A stretch of DNA of 64,000 bases from Ectopseudomonas composti (GCF_001567565.1 NZ_LSSW01000002.1:62001-126000); one strand, 5' to 3'. Shown: positions 1-9,558, counted from the first letter of the stretch. The notes: a model not told the origin generated them from the sequence alone. A program made the numbers and translations.

Positions 1-1
1 C

Positions 2-1780
2 AATTACGACCAGGCACGGGCCTACTACAAGCAGGCCCTGGCACTGTTCCCCGACGACAATCTGGTGCGTCAACGCATCCTGTGGTTCTACATCGACAAC
101 GCGCAGCGGGACTCGCTGGCGCAACTGTTGCCGGAATGGCGCGCCCGGGCCGTCACGGACAGCCGGCTGTGGTTGCCCTATGCCACCGGCTACATGTTGC
201 TCAACAACACCCAGGAAGCCTTGCGCTGGTTCCGTCAGCACCTCAAGTCCAATCCAAGCGATCGCCTGGTGCTCGCGGCCTATGCCGATGCTGCCGAGGC
301 CGCTGGCTACGAGGACCTGGCCTGGCGTCTGCGCCGCCAGCTGCTGCGTGACTTCAATCTGCAGCGTGTCACCTCGACCCCCGAGGGTTATGCCATGTAC
401 CTGCGTCTGCTGGCTGGGTCGCAGGGTACGCTGACTTCACTGGCACAGGCCAAACGTCTCTGGAACGGCGAGCCGGCGACGTTGCAGCTATGGTTCGAAC
501 ATTTCCTCGAGCGCCTCGACGCCGGTAACCAGTCGGCGCTGAAGGACGACTGGCTGGCCTGGGGCGCAGCACGCGGTCTGAAAGCCGGCAACTATGACGA
601 GATCCAGCAGGCGCTGCGCAACGACAACCACGCGCAGATGCAGCGCCTGCTCGAGCATGGCGGGCTCGATGCCGCGCATACGGTGGAAGTACTCTCGCGT
701 CTCGGTCATGAGGGTGAGGCACTGGCCTCGGGGCTCAGCAGTCAGGGCGATGAGCAACCCGATTCGATTCGCCAGCAATTGCTCTACCAGACCACCGGGA
801 TGCTCGAGAGCTCACCGCAGGGCCTGCAACTTGGCTGGCGCAAGACGGACTACGGCGACCTCGACTTCAAGGGACCGCGCCTGCAGGTGGCCCGTCACCT
901 GGGTGACGACTGGTATGCCGATCTGCAGCTCGAGCAGGGGCGCTACAACAGCTCGAACCTGAACAGCGCGGTGCTCGGCAACGAGCGCAACGTCAAGCTG
1001 GAAGCGCGCCGCAAGTTGGATGATGGCGACCTGCGCTTGATCGTCGACAGCAGCCTGCGTGACGACGATGACCGCCACGGCCTGGGTATCGAGCGCAGCT
1101 GGCGCCTGAGCTCGCGTGATGAACTGGGGTTGGCTTTCGACTGGCATCGTGAGGCCGAGGACACCGGCCTGCTGCGTGCTTTGGGCATGCGCGATGGCGT
1201 GCGTCTCAGAGGGCAACATGGTTTCTCTGCGCGTGACCAGTTGACCTGGTCGCTGACGCACAATCGCTATAGTTCCAGGCAGGGCGACGCCATTGGCAGC
1301 GGCCAAGGCGCATCGCTGGAATGGGGCCACATGGTGTTCTTCGATGACCCGTCCTGGTTGCTGCGTTCCGGTGTGGATTACCAGCGCAACAGCGCGAAGA
1401 GCACGGTTGCCGATGATCTGCTCAGTGCCAATGGCGGTGCCTACATTCCGTTCGACGATGATCCCGAGGCGACGATTCGGGGCGACGAACTGCTGCAGAG
1501 CCGCTATGGCCAGCTTTATGTCGCCAGCACCTGGCGTCGTGGCTTCCCTGGCGCCCTGAACAGAACCCGGCCGCAGTTCACCTGGATGATCGACACCGTC
1601 GCTGGCTGGCAGTGGACGGAGCGGCAATTCAACTACGGCATTAACGTTGGCGTCGGCGTCGAACTGTTCGGCGACGATGAATTGGCCCTGACCCTGGGTT
1701 ACCAGTCCGCGCCCAGAGGCGGGGAAGGTGATCCCGGTGGTTCGCTCGGTATTACCTACAGCACCCGCTTCGGGCGCTAA
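2..1780 (+). CDS. pelB: PelB, C-terminal part (Pel polysaccharide outer-membrane export protein)
   Basis: This is a 3' fragment of about 592 residues, and the reading frame is open from base 2, so the true start lies outside the window. The first part has TPR-like helical repeats (a motif such as YYKQALALFPDDN at the very start, then FRQHLKSNPSD). From about residue 270 on, the sequence alternates short beta strands and Asp/Arg-rich turns and ends in the aromatic ITYSTRFGR, typical of an outer-membrane barrel closing strand. In the Pel system PelB couples a periplasmic TPR scaffold to a 16-stranded export pore. The gene is followed by pelC after 27 bp, in the usual pel order. The N-terminal half cannot be judged. 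Identification rests mainly on pelCDEFG immediately downstream. Confidence 0.93.
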   Translation, partial: NYDQARAYYKQALALFPDDNLVRQRILWFYIDNAQRDSLAQLLPEWRARAVTDSRLWLPYATGYMLLNNTQEALRWFRQHLKSNPSDRLVLAAYADAAEAAGYEDLAWRLRRQLLRDFNLQRVTSTPEGYAMYLRLLAGSQGTLTSLAQAKRLWNGEPATLQLWFEHFLERLDAGNQSALKDDWLAWGAARGLKAGNYDEIQQALRNDNHAQMQRLLEHGGLDAAHTVEVLSRLGHEGEALASGLSSQGDEQPDSIRQQLLYQTTGMLESSPQGLQLGWRKTDYGDLDFKGPRLQVARHLGDDWYADLQLEQGRYNSSNLNSAVLGNERNVKLEARRKLDDGDLRLIVDSSLRDDDDRHGLGIERSWRLSSRDELGLAFDWHREAEDTGLLRALGMRDGVRLRGQHGFSARDQLTWSLTHNRYSSRQGDAIGSGQGASLEWGHMVFFDDPSWLLRSGVDYQRNSAKSTVADDLLSANGGAYIPFDDDPEATIRGDELLQSRYGQLYVASTWRRGFPGALNRTRPQFTWMIDTVAGWQWTERQFNYGINVGVGVELFGDDELALTLGYQSAPRGGEGDPGGSLGITYSTRFGR

Positions 1781-1807
1781 GCAAGGATTCTCAAAGGAGG
1801 AATGAAG

Positions 1808-2326
1808 ATGCAAAGCATACGTTGCCTGGCCCTGGTGGCCATTGCACTGGTCGTCGCGGGTTGCTCCAGTTTCAGCGGCGGTGGTAGTCCAACCTTGTCA
1901 CGTGATGCCTCGTGGGGCGTCGCGCCGCTGGTCAACTTCGCGCAGGCGCCGCAGGCTGGCGAACGCGCCGAGCAGATCCTGATCAGCATCCTGGCTGAAC
2001 AAGGCGTAACCCCGCTGATGTACCCGCAGCAACCGCAGAAGGACCTGCTGCTGCAGGACGACCGTGAGCGTCAGAGCCAGGCGCTGGCCTGGGCGCGTGA
2101 GCAGAAGCTGGCTTACGTGATCACCGGCAGCGTGGAAGAGTGGCAGTACAAGAACGGCCTGGACGGCGAGCCGGCAGTCGGCATCAGCTTGCAGATTCTC
2201 GAGCCGGCTACCGGGCGTGTGGTCTGGAGCTCCAGCGGCGCACGTGCCGGCTGGTCGCGTGAGAGCGTTGCGGGTGCTGCCCAGAAGGTTCTGCGCAAGC
2301 TGGTAGGTAACCTCGACTTCGAGTGA
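1808..2326 (+). CDS. pelC: PelC, outer-membrane lipoprotein of the Pel export complex
   Basis: A 172-residue lipoprotein. The N-terminus is a short hydrophobic signal ending in the lipobox LVVAGC, with the lipidated Cys at residue 19. In the Pel system PelC forms a dodecameric ring at the inner face of the outer membrane and funnels the polysaccharide into PelB. An ATG at 1802 lies directly against the Shine-Dalgarno AAAGGAGG (1793-1800), too close to be used well. The ATG at 1808 has a normal 7-base spacing and is chosen here. The choice changes only two residues. It lies between pelB and pelD and its stop codon overlaps an upstream GTG of the pelD frame. Confidence 0.93.
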   Translation: MQSIRCLALVAIALVVAGCSSFSGGGSPTLSRDASWGVAPLVNFAQAPQAGERAEQILISILAEQGVTPLMYPQQPQKDLLLQDDRERQSQALAWAREQKLAYVITGSVEEWQYKNGLDGEPAVGISLQILEPATGRVVWSSSGARAGWSRESVAGAAQKVLRKLVGNLDFE

Positions 2327-2331
2327 TAACG

Positions 2332-3699
2332 ATGCAGTCTGCCCATAAGGATTTCAATCTTGCGCCAAGGGCCAGCGGTCGCGTTTCCTGGTGGGAAACT
2401 TCGCTGCTGACGCTCCTGGCCCTCGGTTTCGGTTACTGGTTGTCGCCGGCTGACCCGCTGCTCGTGGCAGCGTCATTCCCCTGGATGATCCTGGTACCGA
2501 TACTGCTCGGCGTGCGCTACGGATTCCTGCAAGGGCTATTCAGTGCGGCGCTGCTGATCGCCGCGCTATTCGTGCTGCGCATCGCGGGGCACGAGTTGTA
2601 TGCCGATACACCCGCCTCCTTCATCGTGGGCATGCTGCTGTGCAGCATGCTGGTCGGTGAGTTCCGCGATATCTGGGAACGGCGCCTGGAGCGTCTGAGC
2701 CTGGCCAACGAATACCGCCAGTTGCGTCTCGACGAGTTCACCCGCTCCCACCACATCCTGCGCATCTCCCATGATCGCCTGGAGCAACGCGTGGCGGGCA
2801 ACGACCAGAGCCTGCGCAGCTCGCTGCTCGGCCTGCGCCAGCAATTGCGTGCGCTGCCGGGGGATCAGGACGCGCTGAAGTCGCTGGCCGATACGGTGCT
2901 GTCATTGCTCGGCCAGTACGGTTCGCTGAGGATCGCGGGGCTCTATCGGGTCATCGACAACCAGCGTATCGCGCCACAACCGCTGGCCGTGCTGGGCGAG
3001 ATGGGCGAGCTCAAGGACAACGACATCCTGTTGAAACAGTGTCTGGAGCGTGGCGAACTGGTCAGTGTGCGCTCCGAAGTGCTCGACCGCGGCGAAGGTG
3101 CGCGTCACTCGGTGTTGCAGGCCTGTGTGCCGCTGATCGATACCGAGGATCGCATCCTGGCGGTGCTGGCCATTCAGCAAATGCCCTTCTTCATGTTCCA
3201 TGAGCGCAGCTTCAGCCTGCTGGCCATCCTTGCCGGGCATATCGCCGACCTGCTGATGAGCGATGCGCAGGCCCTGCAGCTGCCGGATGCCGATGCCCAG
3301 CAGTATTCGCAGCTGCTCAAGCGCTCGCTCACCGATGCACGTGACCACCGCCTGCCCGCCAGTCTCTTTGCCTTCGAGCTGGCCGAGGACAATGGCGAGG
3401 AGGTCCAGCGTCTGCTCGAGAGCAGTCAGCGTGGCCTGGACGTGCAACTGAAGGTCATCAACGGGCGCGGCAGTCGCCTGGTGCTGGTGTTGCTGCCGCT
3501 GACCTCGGGTGAAGGCTCCAAAGGCTATCTGGTGCGTCTGAAACAGCTCTTTGCCGAACGCTTCGGCCAGGGACGCGAGCTGGATTCCCTGGGCGTGCAG
3601 ACCCATCAGTTCCTCTTCGAAGGCGGCGCCGAGCGTGATGCGCTGCGCCATTTCCTGTTCAACGAGTGTGCCCTGAATGATCAGCAAGTGGCTGTTTAG
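2332..3699 (+). CDS. pelD: PelD, inner-membrane c-di-GMP receptor activating Pel synthesis
   Basis: A 455-residue protein with four predicted N-terminal membrane segments (about residues 20-110), a helical linker, a GAF domain (about 170-310) and a degenerate GGDEF domain. With the ATG at 2332 as start, the c-di-GMP inhibitory-site motif RGLD falls at R367-D370 and an additional Arg falls at R402, exactly the numbering described for P. aeruginosa PelD. This supports both the start and an intact c-di-GMP switch. An in-frame GTG at 2323 is the alternative. No active GGDEF signature is present, so it is a receptor rather than a cyclase. The 3' end overlaps pelE by 23 bases. Confidence 0.95.
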   Translation: MQSAHKDFNLAPRASGRVSWWETSLLTLLALGFGYWLSPADPLLVAASFPWMILVPILLGVRYGFLQGLFSAALLIAALFVLRIAGHELYADTPASFIVGMLLCSMLVGEFRDIWERRLERLSLANEYRQLRLDEFTRSHHILRISHDRLEQRVAGNDQSLRSSLLGLRQQLRALPGDQDALKSLADTVLSLLGQYGSLRIAGLYRVIDNQRIAPQPLAVLGEMGELKDNDILLKQCLERGELVSVRSEVLDRGEGARHSVLQACVPLIDTEDRILAVLAIQQMPFFMFHERSFSLLAILAGHIADLLMSDAQALQLPDADAQQYSQLLKRSLTDARDHRLPASLFAFELAEDNGEEVQRLLESSQRGLDVQLKVINGRGSRLVLVLLPLTSGEGSKGYLVRLKQLFAERFGQGRELDSLGVQTHQFLFEGGAERDALRHFLFNECALNDQQVAV

Positions 3700-4666
3700 C
3701 GGCGCCGCGCTGCTCGAACTGGGCAGCTGGGCCAGTGCGGTCAGCGATCTGCCGGCACACCAGGCCGCGCTGCTGTATGCCTCTGCCCATGGCCTGGGCA
3801 GCGCCATGCTGACAGCCGGTATCTGGCTGTTGCTGCCTCGGCGCTATCGCTTTCCGTTGCCCTGGAGCCCGCTGTTCATCTTCAGCCTATCGTTCTTCAT
3901 TCCGCTGATCGGCATGATCGGTGTGGCCCTGGCCCTGTTCCCCGCGCTCTACCTGCCGCGCAAGCGCAAGGTCCAGCCCTGGGAAGCGACTGCGGTACCC
4001 GACCTGCCTTTTCGTCCTCGGGAGCGTACGCGCGAGCTGATGTTCAACGATGGCGGCCTGCAGGACGTGTTGCGCCATGCGCCGGACCCGGACCAGCGTC
4101 TGACGGCGATCTTCGCCACGCGGCGCATGCGCAGCAAGGAAGCCATCCCGATTCTCAAGCTGGCGCTGCGCGATCCGTCCGATGACGTGCGCCTGCTGGC
4201 CTACTCCATGCTCGACCAGCGTGAAAGCCGCATCAACCAGCGTATCGAGCAGGCGCTGGCAAGCATGGAAACCACCAAGGCCGACCGCAAGTTTGCCCTG
4301 CATGGCCAACTGGCGCGCTGGTACTGGGAGTTGGCCTACGTCGGCCTGGCCCAGGGCAGTGTGCTCGAGCACGTGCTGCAGCAGGCCTGGAGCCATGTCG
4401 GCAGCGCGTTGCAAGGCGAGCCCAGTGGCGAGCTGCACCTGCTGGCCGGGCGGATTGCCATGGAGCTGGGCAACCTGGACGAAGCGTCTGCGCAGTTCGA
4501 GCAGGCGGCGCACACCGGTACGGGCCCCGCGCAGCTGGCGCCCTATCAGGCCGAGATCGCGTTCCGCCGACAGCGTTACGACGACATCCCGCAGATGCTG
4601 GCCAGCATGCCGGCCGACATGTTGCAACGTCCCCCCTTCGCGGCATTGGCAAGATACTGGCTATGA
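3677..4666 (+). CDS. pelE: PelE, inner-membrane TPR/HEAT-like Pel protein
   Basis: A 329-residue protein. Two hydrophobic segments (about residues 40-55 and 62-90) anchor it in the inner membrane; the rest is helical and cytoplasmic, with repeat-like stretches (ELHLLAGRIAMELGNLDEAS is TPR-like). In the Pel machinery PelE sits in the inner-membrane synthase complex with PelD, PelF and PelG. The start lies inside the end of pelD and the stop overlaps the pelF start in an ATGA, so translation is probably coupled. Function beyond complex membership is not evident from the sequence. Confidence 0.92.
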   Translation: MISKWLFSGAALLELGSWASAVSDLPAHQAALLYASAHGLGSAMLTAGIWLLLPRRYRFPLPWSPLFIFSLSFFIPLIGMIGVALALFPALYLPRKRKVQPWEATAVPDLPFRPRERTRELMFNDGGLQDVLRHAPDPDQRLTAIFATRRMRSKEAIPILKLALRDPSDDVRLLAYSMLDQRESRINQRIEQALASMETTKADRKFALHGQLARWYWELAYVGLAQGSVLEHVLQQAWSHVGSALQGEPSGELHLLAGRIAMELGNLDEASAQFEQAAHTGTGPAQLAPYQAEIAFRRQRYDDIPQMLASMPADMLQRPPFAALARYWL

Positions 4667-6189
4667 CTGAGAAAACTCCTGTTCCCGACGTGCCGAGCGT
4701 CGATGTCTGCCTGTTGCTCGAAGGTACCTGGCCATACGTGCGTGGCGGCGTTTCCAGCTGGATCAACCAGCTGATTCTGGGCTTGCCGGAACTGACCTTC
4801 TCGGTGCTGTTCATCGGCGGCCAGAAAGAGGCCTACGGCAAGCGCCACTACGCCATTCCTGACAACGTCGTGCACATCCAGGAACACTTCCTCGAGGACG
4901 CCTGGAGCGCCATGCCCGCGACCAGCTCGCGGGCGACGCCGGAACTCGCCGAGCTGATGATGGACGTGCACCGCTTCCTGCATTACCCGGACGAGCCGGG
5001 CAGCGAGCAGGGCGATGCGTTCGTCGATACCCTGGCGGTGGGACGCATCGGCCGCGAGGCGTTCCTGCAGAGCCGGGCCAGCTGGGATGCCATCGTCGAT
5101 GGCTACACCCAGCACTGCGCCGACCCTTCGTTCGTCAACTACTTCTGGACCCTGCGCTCCATGCAGGCGCCGCTGTTCATGCTTGCCGAGGTTTCCAGAA
5201 GCCTGCCACGGGCGCGCATGCTGCATTCGATCTCCACCGGTTATGCCGGCCTGCTCGGCAGCGTGCTGCAGCGCCGCTGGGGTTGCCACTACCTGCTCAG
5301 CGAGCACGGTATCTACACCAAGGAGCGCAAGATCGACCTGGCCCAGGCGGGCTGGATCGCCGAGAGCCCGGACGAGCGCCTGAGCACCGGCCTGGATGCG
5401 GAGGTGAGCTACATCCGCCGCTTGTGGATCCGCTTCTTCGAGCGCATCGGCCTGATCACCTACCGCTCGGCACATTCGATCATCGCCTTGTACGAAGGCA
5501 ATCGCCTGCGTCAGGTCAGCGATGGTGCGCCGGCCGAGCGTACCCGGGTCATTCCCAACGGCATCGACCTCGACAGCTGGGACCAGGCGCTGGCCAACCG
5601 CCCCGAGGGCGTACCTGCGGTCGCAGGGCTGGTCGGGCGCGTGGTGCCGATCAAGGACGTCAAGACCTTCATCCGCGCCATTCGCGGGGTGGTCAGTGTC
5701 ATGCCGGAGGCCGAAGGCTGGATCGTTGGCCCGGAAGAGGAAGACCCTGACTATGCCGCCGAATGCCATAGCCTGGTGGCGAGTCTCGGCCTGCAGGACA
5801 AGGTGCGCTTTCTCGGTTTCCGCCAGGTGCGCGAGGTCGTCCCGCAGCTGGGCGTGATGGTGCTGACCTCGATCAGTGAAGCGCAGCCGCTGGTGGTGCT
5901 GGAAGCCTGGGCGGCCGGTACGCCGGTGGTTACCAGCGATGTCGGCTCCTGTCGCGAGCTGGTCGAGGGCTCCAGCGAAGAGGATCGACAGCTCGGTACG
6001 GCCGGTGAGGTGGTGGCGATTGCCGACCCCCAGGCCACTTCGCGGGCCATCCTTTCCCTGTTGCGCGATCCGCAGCGCTGGCACGCCGCCCAGGCGGTCG
6101 GGCTCGAGCGCGTGCGGCGTTACTACACCGAAGAACTGATGCTCGCCCGTTACCGCGAGCTGTACCGCGAAGGCACGGAGAGCGCATAG
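4663..6189 (+). CDS. pelF: PelF, cytoplasmic family-4 glycosyltransferase of Pel synthesis
   Basis: A 508-residue GT-B-fold glycosyltransferase. The N-terminal glycine-rich region reads GTWPYVRGGVSSW. The C-terminal half carries the GT4 signature: GLVGRVVPIKDVKTFIRA followed by SISEAQPLVVLEAWAAGTPV, containing the E-x7-E nucleotide-sugar motif. It is soluble and polymerises the amino-sugar Pel backbone at the inner membrane with PelDEG. It starts in a 4-base overlap with pelE and ends one base before pelG, so the genes are one translational unit. Confidence 0.95.
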   Translation: MTEKTPVPDVPSVDVCLLLEGTWPYVRGGVSSWINQLILGLPELTFSVLFIGGQKEAYGKRHYAIPDNVVHIQEHFLEDAWSAMPATSSRATPELAELMMDVHRFLHYPDEPGSEQGDAFVDTLAVGRIGREAFLQSRASWDAIVDGYTQHCADPSFVNYFWTLRSMQAPLFMLAEVSRSLPRARMLHSISTGYAGLLGSVLQRRWGCHYLLSEHGIYTKERKIDLAQAGWIAESPDERLSTGLDAEVSYIRRLWIRFFERIGLITYRSAHSIIALYEGNRLRQVSDGAPAERTRVIPNGIDLDSWDQALANRPEGVPAVAGLVGRVVPIKDVKTFIRAIRGVVSVMPEAEGWIVGPEEEDPDYAAECHSLVASLGLQDKVRFLGFRQVREVVPQLGVMVLTSISEAQPLVVLEAWAAGTPVVTSDVGSCRELVEGSSEEDRQLGTAGEVVAIADPQATSRAILSLLRDPQRWHAAQAVGLERVRRYYTEELMLARYRELYREGTESA

Positions 6190-7560
6190 ATGGCAGGCAT
6201 AGGTTTTGAACTGAGGAAGATCCTGTCCAAGGACTCCTACACCTCGACGATGCGTGCGTACCTGTATGCCGGCCTGATCAGCTCTGGCCCCTGGGTGCTG
6301 TCGATCATCAGCGTGATGCTCATCGGGGTACTGAGCCTGGGGGCGGTGCTGCCGGAAACGCTGATTGGCCAGTTCCTGGTCACGGTGACGTACCTGATGG
6401 CCTCCTCGCTGATCCTGACCGGCGGCCTGCAACTGTTCTTCACCCGCTTCGTGTCCGATCGCCTGTTCGAAAACCGCCTGGATATGATCCTGCCCAACTT
6501 GCTGGGCATCCTGCTGCTGGTGACGGTGTTCTCCGGGCTGCTGGCCATCGTCGTGCTGAGCCTGCTGTTCGACCAGGGGTTTTCCTACCGCCTGCTGGTG
6601 ATGGCCAACTTCGTGGTGCTGTGCAACCTGTGGCTGGTGATCATCTTCCTGTCCGGGATGAAGGCCTACAACCGCATCCTCGGCGTGATGTTCCTCGGCT
6701 ACTCGCTGATGGTGGCCTCGGCCTACCTGCTGCGCTTCCTCAACATCGACGGCCTGCTGCTGGGCCTGCTGATCGGCCACTCCAGCCTGTTGTTCATCTT
6801 CCTCTTCGACATCCTGCGCGAGTACCCCGCCGAGCGCCTGGTGGCCTTCGACTTCCTCAAGCGTCGCCAGGTGTTCGTCAGCCTGCTGCTGACCGGCCTC
6901 TGCTACAACCTGGGCATCTGGATCGACAAGTTCATCTTCTGGTTCAACCCGGCCACCTCGGAAGCGGTGATCGGCCCGTTGCGTGCTTCGATCCTCTACG
7001 ACCTGCCGATCTTCCTCGCCTACCTGGCGATCATCCCCGGTATGGCGGTGTTCCTGGTGCGCATCGAGACGGATTTTGCCGAGTGGTACGAGCGTGTCTA
7101 CGACGCCATCCGCGGCGGTGAAACCCTGCAGCACATCGGCTGGCTCAAGGAGCAGATGATCCTGGCGATCCGTCAGGGGCTGATGGAAATCTGCAAGGTG
7201 CAGGGGCTGACGCTGGTGCTATTGTTCCTGCTGGCGCCGCAACTGCTGTCGTGGCTGGGCATTTCCCACTACTACCTGCCTTTGTTCTACATCGACGTGA
7301 TAGGGGTGAGCATACAGGTCGTGTTCATGGCCCTGCTCAACGTGTTCTTCTACCTGGACAAGCGCGCCATCGTGCTCGAACTCTGCGTGCTGTTCGTGCT
7401 GGCCAACGGCGCGCTGACCCTGTTCAGCCAGATGCTCGGCCCGACCTTCTTCGGCTACGGCTTCACCCTGTCGCTGCTGCTGTGCGTGTTGCTGGGGCTG
7501 TACCGGCTCAATGACGCACTGGAAGATCTGGAGTTCGAGACCTTCATGCTCGGTCGCTGA
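6190..7560 (+). CDS. pelG: PelG, polytopic inner-membrane Pel transporter component
   Basis: A 456-residue, very hydrophobic protein with about 12 predicted membrane helices, resembling the MATE/Wzx-like superfamily to which PelG is assigned. It is the last gene of the pel operon and starts directly at the pelF stop. In the Pel pathway it is thought to carry the nascent chain across the inner membrane together with PelD, PelE and PelF. Length and position match the family. No obvious T-tract terminator follows; the next gene starts 302 bases later. Confidence 0.95.
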   Translation: MAGIGFELRKILSKDSYTSTMRAYLYAGLISSGPWVLSIISVMLIGVLSLGAVLPETLIGQFLVTVTYLMASSLILTGGLQLFFTRFVSDRLFENRLDMILPNLLGILLLVTVFSGLLAIVVLSLLFDQGFSYRLLVMANFVVLCNLWLVIIFLSGMKAYNRILGVMFLGYSLMVASAYLLRFLNIDGLLLGLLIGHSSLLFIFLFDILREYPAERLVAFDFLKRRQVFVSLLLTGLCYNLGIWIDKFIFWFNPATSEAVIGPLRASILYDLPIFLAYLAIIPGMAVFLVRIETDFAEWYERVYDAIRGGETLQHIGWLKEQMILAIRQGLMEICKVQGLTLVLLFLLAPQLLSWLGISHYYLPLFYIDVIGVSIQVVFMALLNVFFYLDKRAIVLELCVLFVLANGALTLFSQMLGPTFFGYGFTLSLLLCVLLGLYRLNDALEDLEFETFMLGR

Positions 7561-7862
7561 TCAGCTCCCCTCGATAGCCCCGGGCAGGCCACGCCAGTGG
7601 CGCTGCCCACCTGCCTGCCGCCAGCTCGGCCACAAGGCCGTGCGGCGCATCCTCTGCAAACGTCCGTCAGCTCTCCCGCCCCTGAGCCGCGCGTCTGATC
7701 GCGCGCAGAAGCTCCAGCCAATAGATCGAGGACGACAAAAGCTTAGTCGTCACTTATCATACGTCCTACAACTGCGCAGGCGGTTGTGAATCCCGGCACT
7801 GCAGCCGGGCCTCATTCATTGTCCTGGGGCGGCGCCGCCGTCCCTCCTGACAGGAGAACGCC
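7561..7862. other. Intergenic region between pelG and the aldehyde dehydrogenase gene
   Basis: About 300 bases with no convincing gene. It holds two inverted repeats: ACAAC-N10-GTTGT (7768-7787), which could be an operator, and CCCGGC-N6-GCCGGG (7792-7809), a hairpin without a T tract. The promoter of the downstream dehydrogenase must lie here. A good Shine-Dalgarno (CAGGAGAA) precedes the ATG at 7863. Confidence 0.4.
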
Positions 7863-9446
7863 ATGCTGAGTCTGACTGGCCACAATTACATCGGTGGTGA
7901 GCGCCGCGCCGCCGGCACCGTGCAGCACAAAAGCCTCGACGCCAGCAGCGGTGAAGCGCTGCCGTACACCTTTATCCAGGCCTCGCCGGAAGAAGTCGAC
8001 GCTGCCGCCCAGGCTGCTGCCGCCGCTTACCCGACCTATCGCAACCTGTCGGCCGTGCGCCGTGCCGAGTTCCTCGAGGCGATTGCCGACGAAATCGATG
8101 CCCTCGGCGACGACTTCGTGGCCCTGGTCACCCGTGAAACCGCACTGCCGGCTGCCCGCATCCAGGGCGAGCGTGGTCGTACAAGTGGCCAGATGCGCCT
8201 GTTCGCCAAGGTGCTGCGTCGTGGTGACTTCTACGGTGCGCGCATCGACCGCGCCCTGCCGGATCGCCAGCCACTGCCGCGTCCGGATCTGCGTCAGTAC
8301 CAGATCGGCGTTGGCCCGGTTGCCGTGTTCGGCGCCAGCAACTTCCCGCTGGCGTTCTCCACCGCCGGTGGTGACACCGCCTCGGCCCTGGCTGCCGGTT
8401 GCCCGGTGGTGTTCAAGGCGCACAGCGGCCACATGGCCACCGCCGAGTGCGTGGCCGATGCGATCATCCGCGCCGCCGAGAAAACCGGCATGCCCAAGGG
8501 CGTGTTCAACATGATCTTCGGCGGCGGCGTTGGCGAGATACTGGTCAAGCACCCGGCCATCCAGGCAGTCGGCTTCACCGGCTCGCTGAAAGGCGGTCGT
8601 GCCCTGTGCGACATGGCCGCTGCCCGCCCGCAGCCGATTCCGGTGTTCGCCGAGATGTCCAGCGTCAACCCGGTGATCGTCCTGCCGGGCGCCCTGAAAG
8701 CGCGTGGCGCCACCGTCGCCAGGGAGCTGGCAGGCTCCGTGGTACTGGGTTGCGGCCAGTTCTGCACCAACCCGGGCCTGATCATCGGCATTCGCAGCGC
8801 CGAGTTCAGCGAGTTCGTCGCCGGCCTGGCCGACGCCATCGCCAGCCAGCCGGCGCAGACCATGCTCAATGCCGGCACCCTGCGCAGCTACACGGGCGGC
8901 CTGGCTCAGCTCAACGCCCACCCGAAGGTCACGCACCTGGCCGGTAACGAGCAAACCGGCAATCAGGCGCAGCCGCAGCTGTTCAAGGCTGACGTGAGCA
9001 TGCTGCTCGAAGGCGACCACCTGCTGCAGGAAGAAGTCTTCGGCCCGACCACCATCGTCGTCGAAGTTGCCGACAGTGCCGAGCTGAGCCGTGCCCTGCA
9101 GAGCATGCACGGCCAGCTGACCGCCACGCTGATCGCCGAGCGTGACGACCTGAGCGCCTTCCGCGACCTGCTGCCGCTGCTGGAAGTCAAAGCCGGCCGT
9201 GTGCTGCTCAACGGTTACCCGACTGGCGTGGAAGTGTGCGACACCATGGTCCATGGCGGCCCTTACCCGGCCACCTCCGACGCCCGTGGTACCTCGGTCG
9301 GCACCCTGGCGATCCACCGCTTCCTGCGTCCGGTCTGCTACCAGAACTACCCGGACGAAGTGCTGCCGGAAGCGCTGCAGAACGCCAACCCGCTGGGCAT
9401 CCAGCGCCTGGTCGACGGCGTGCACAGCCGTGACGCGCTGAGCTAA
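7863..9446 (+). CDS. Aldehyde dehydrogenase, ketoglutarate-semialdehyde (2,5-dioxovalerate) type
   Basis: A 527-residue member of the aldehyde dehydrogenase superfamily, of the longer class used for alpha-ketoglutarate semialdehyde (NADP-dependent). The cofactor-fold region includes GASNFPLAFSTAGGDTASAL. The general base is E264 in VFAEMSSVNP and the catalytic nucleophile is C301 in GCGQFCTNPG. Known members finish glucarate, galactarate, arabinose or hydroxyproline breakdown by making 2-oxoglutarate. None of those pathway genes are nearby: the left neighbour is pelG and the right neighbour a tiny membrane protein. The substrate is therefore uncertain. A strong hairpin follows. Confidence 0.85.
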   Translation: MLSLTGHNYIGGERRAAGTVQHKSLDASSGEALPYTFIQASPEEVDAAAQAAAAAYPTYRNLSAVRRAEFLEAIADEIDALGDDFVALVTRETALPAARIQGERGRTSGQMRLFAKVLRRGDFYGARIDRALPDRQPLPRPDLRQYQIGVGPVAVFGASNFPLAFSTAGGDTASALAAGCPVVFKAHSGHMATAECVADAIIRAAEKTGMPKGVFNMIFGGGVGEILVKHPAIQAVGFTGSLKGGRALCDMAAARPQPIPVFAEMSSVNPVIVLPGALKARGATVARELAGSVVLGCGQFCTNPGLIIGIRSAEFSEFVAGLADAIASQPAQTMLNAGTLRSYTGGLAQLNAHPKVTHLAGNEQTGNQAQPQLFKADVSMLLEGDHLLQEEVFGPTTIVVEVADSAELSRALQSMHGQLTATLIAERDDLSAFRDLLPLLEVKAGRVLLNGYPTGVEVCDTMVHGGPYPATSDARGTSVGTLAIHRFLRPVCYQNYPDEVLPEALQNANPLGIQRLVDGVHSRDALS

Positions 9447-9458
9447 TCCGAGCGCTGT

Positions 9459-9498
9459 AACGAACAATGCCGCACCCTGGGGTGCGGCATTGTTCGTT
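9459..9498. terminator. Bidirectional hairpin after the aldehyde dehydrogenase gene
   Basis: A perfect 19-bp inverted repeat: AACGAACAATGCCGCACCC (9459-9477), two bases, then its exact complement (9480-9498). The A-rich and T-rich arms would let it act in both directions between the plus-strand dehydrogenase gene and the minus-strand small gene that ends at 9559. Confidence 0.8.
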
Positions 9499-9558
9499 CA
9501 GGCGACTGCAACCGTGCAGGCGTTGAGGCTGGGAATGATCTGAGGCGAGGACGGTGGA

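Noticed and set aside
4576-7134. An 852-codon minus-strand frame opposite pelF and pelG
   Set aside because: The translation is His/Gln/Asp-rich with no domain signature, as expected for the mirror of GC-rich coding sequence, and it covers two well-identified genes.
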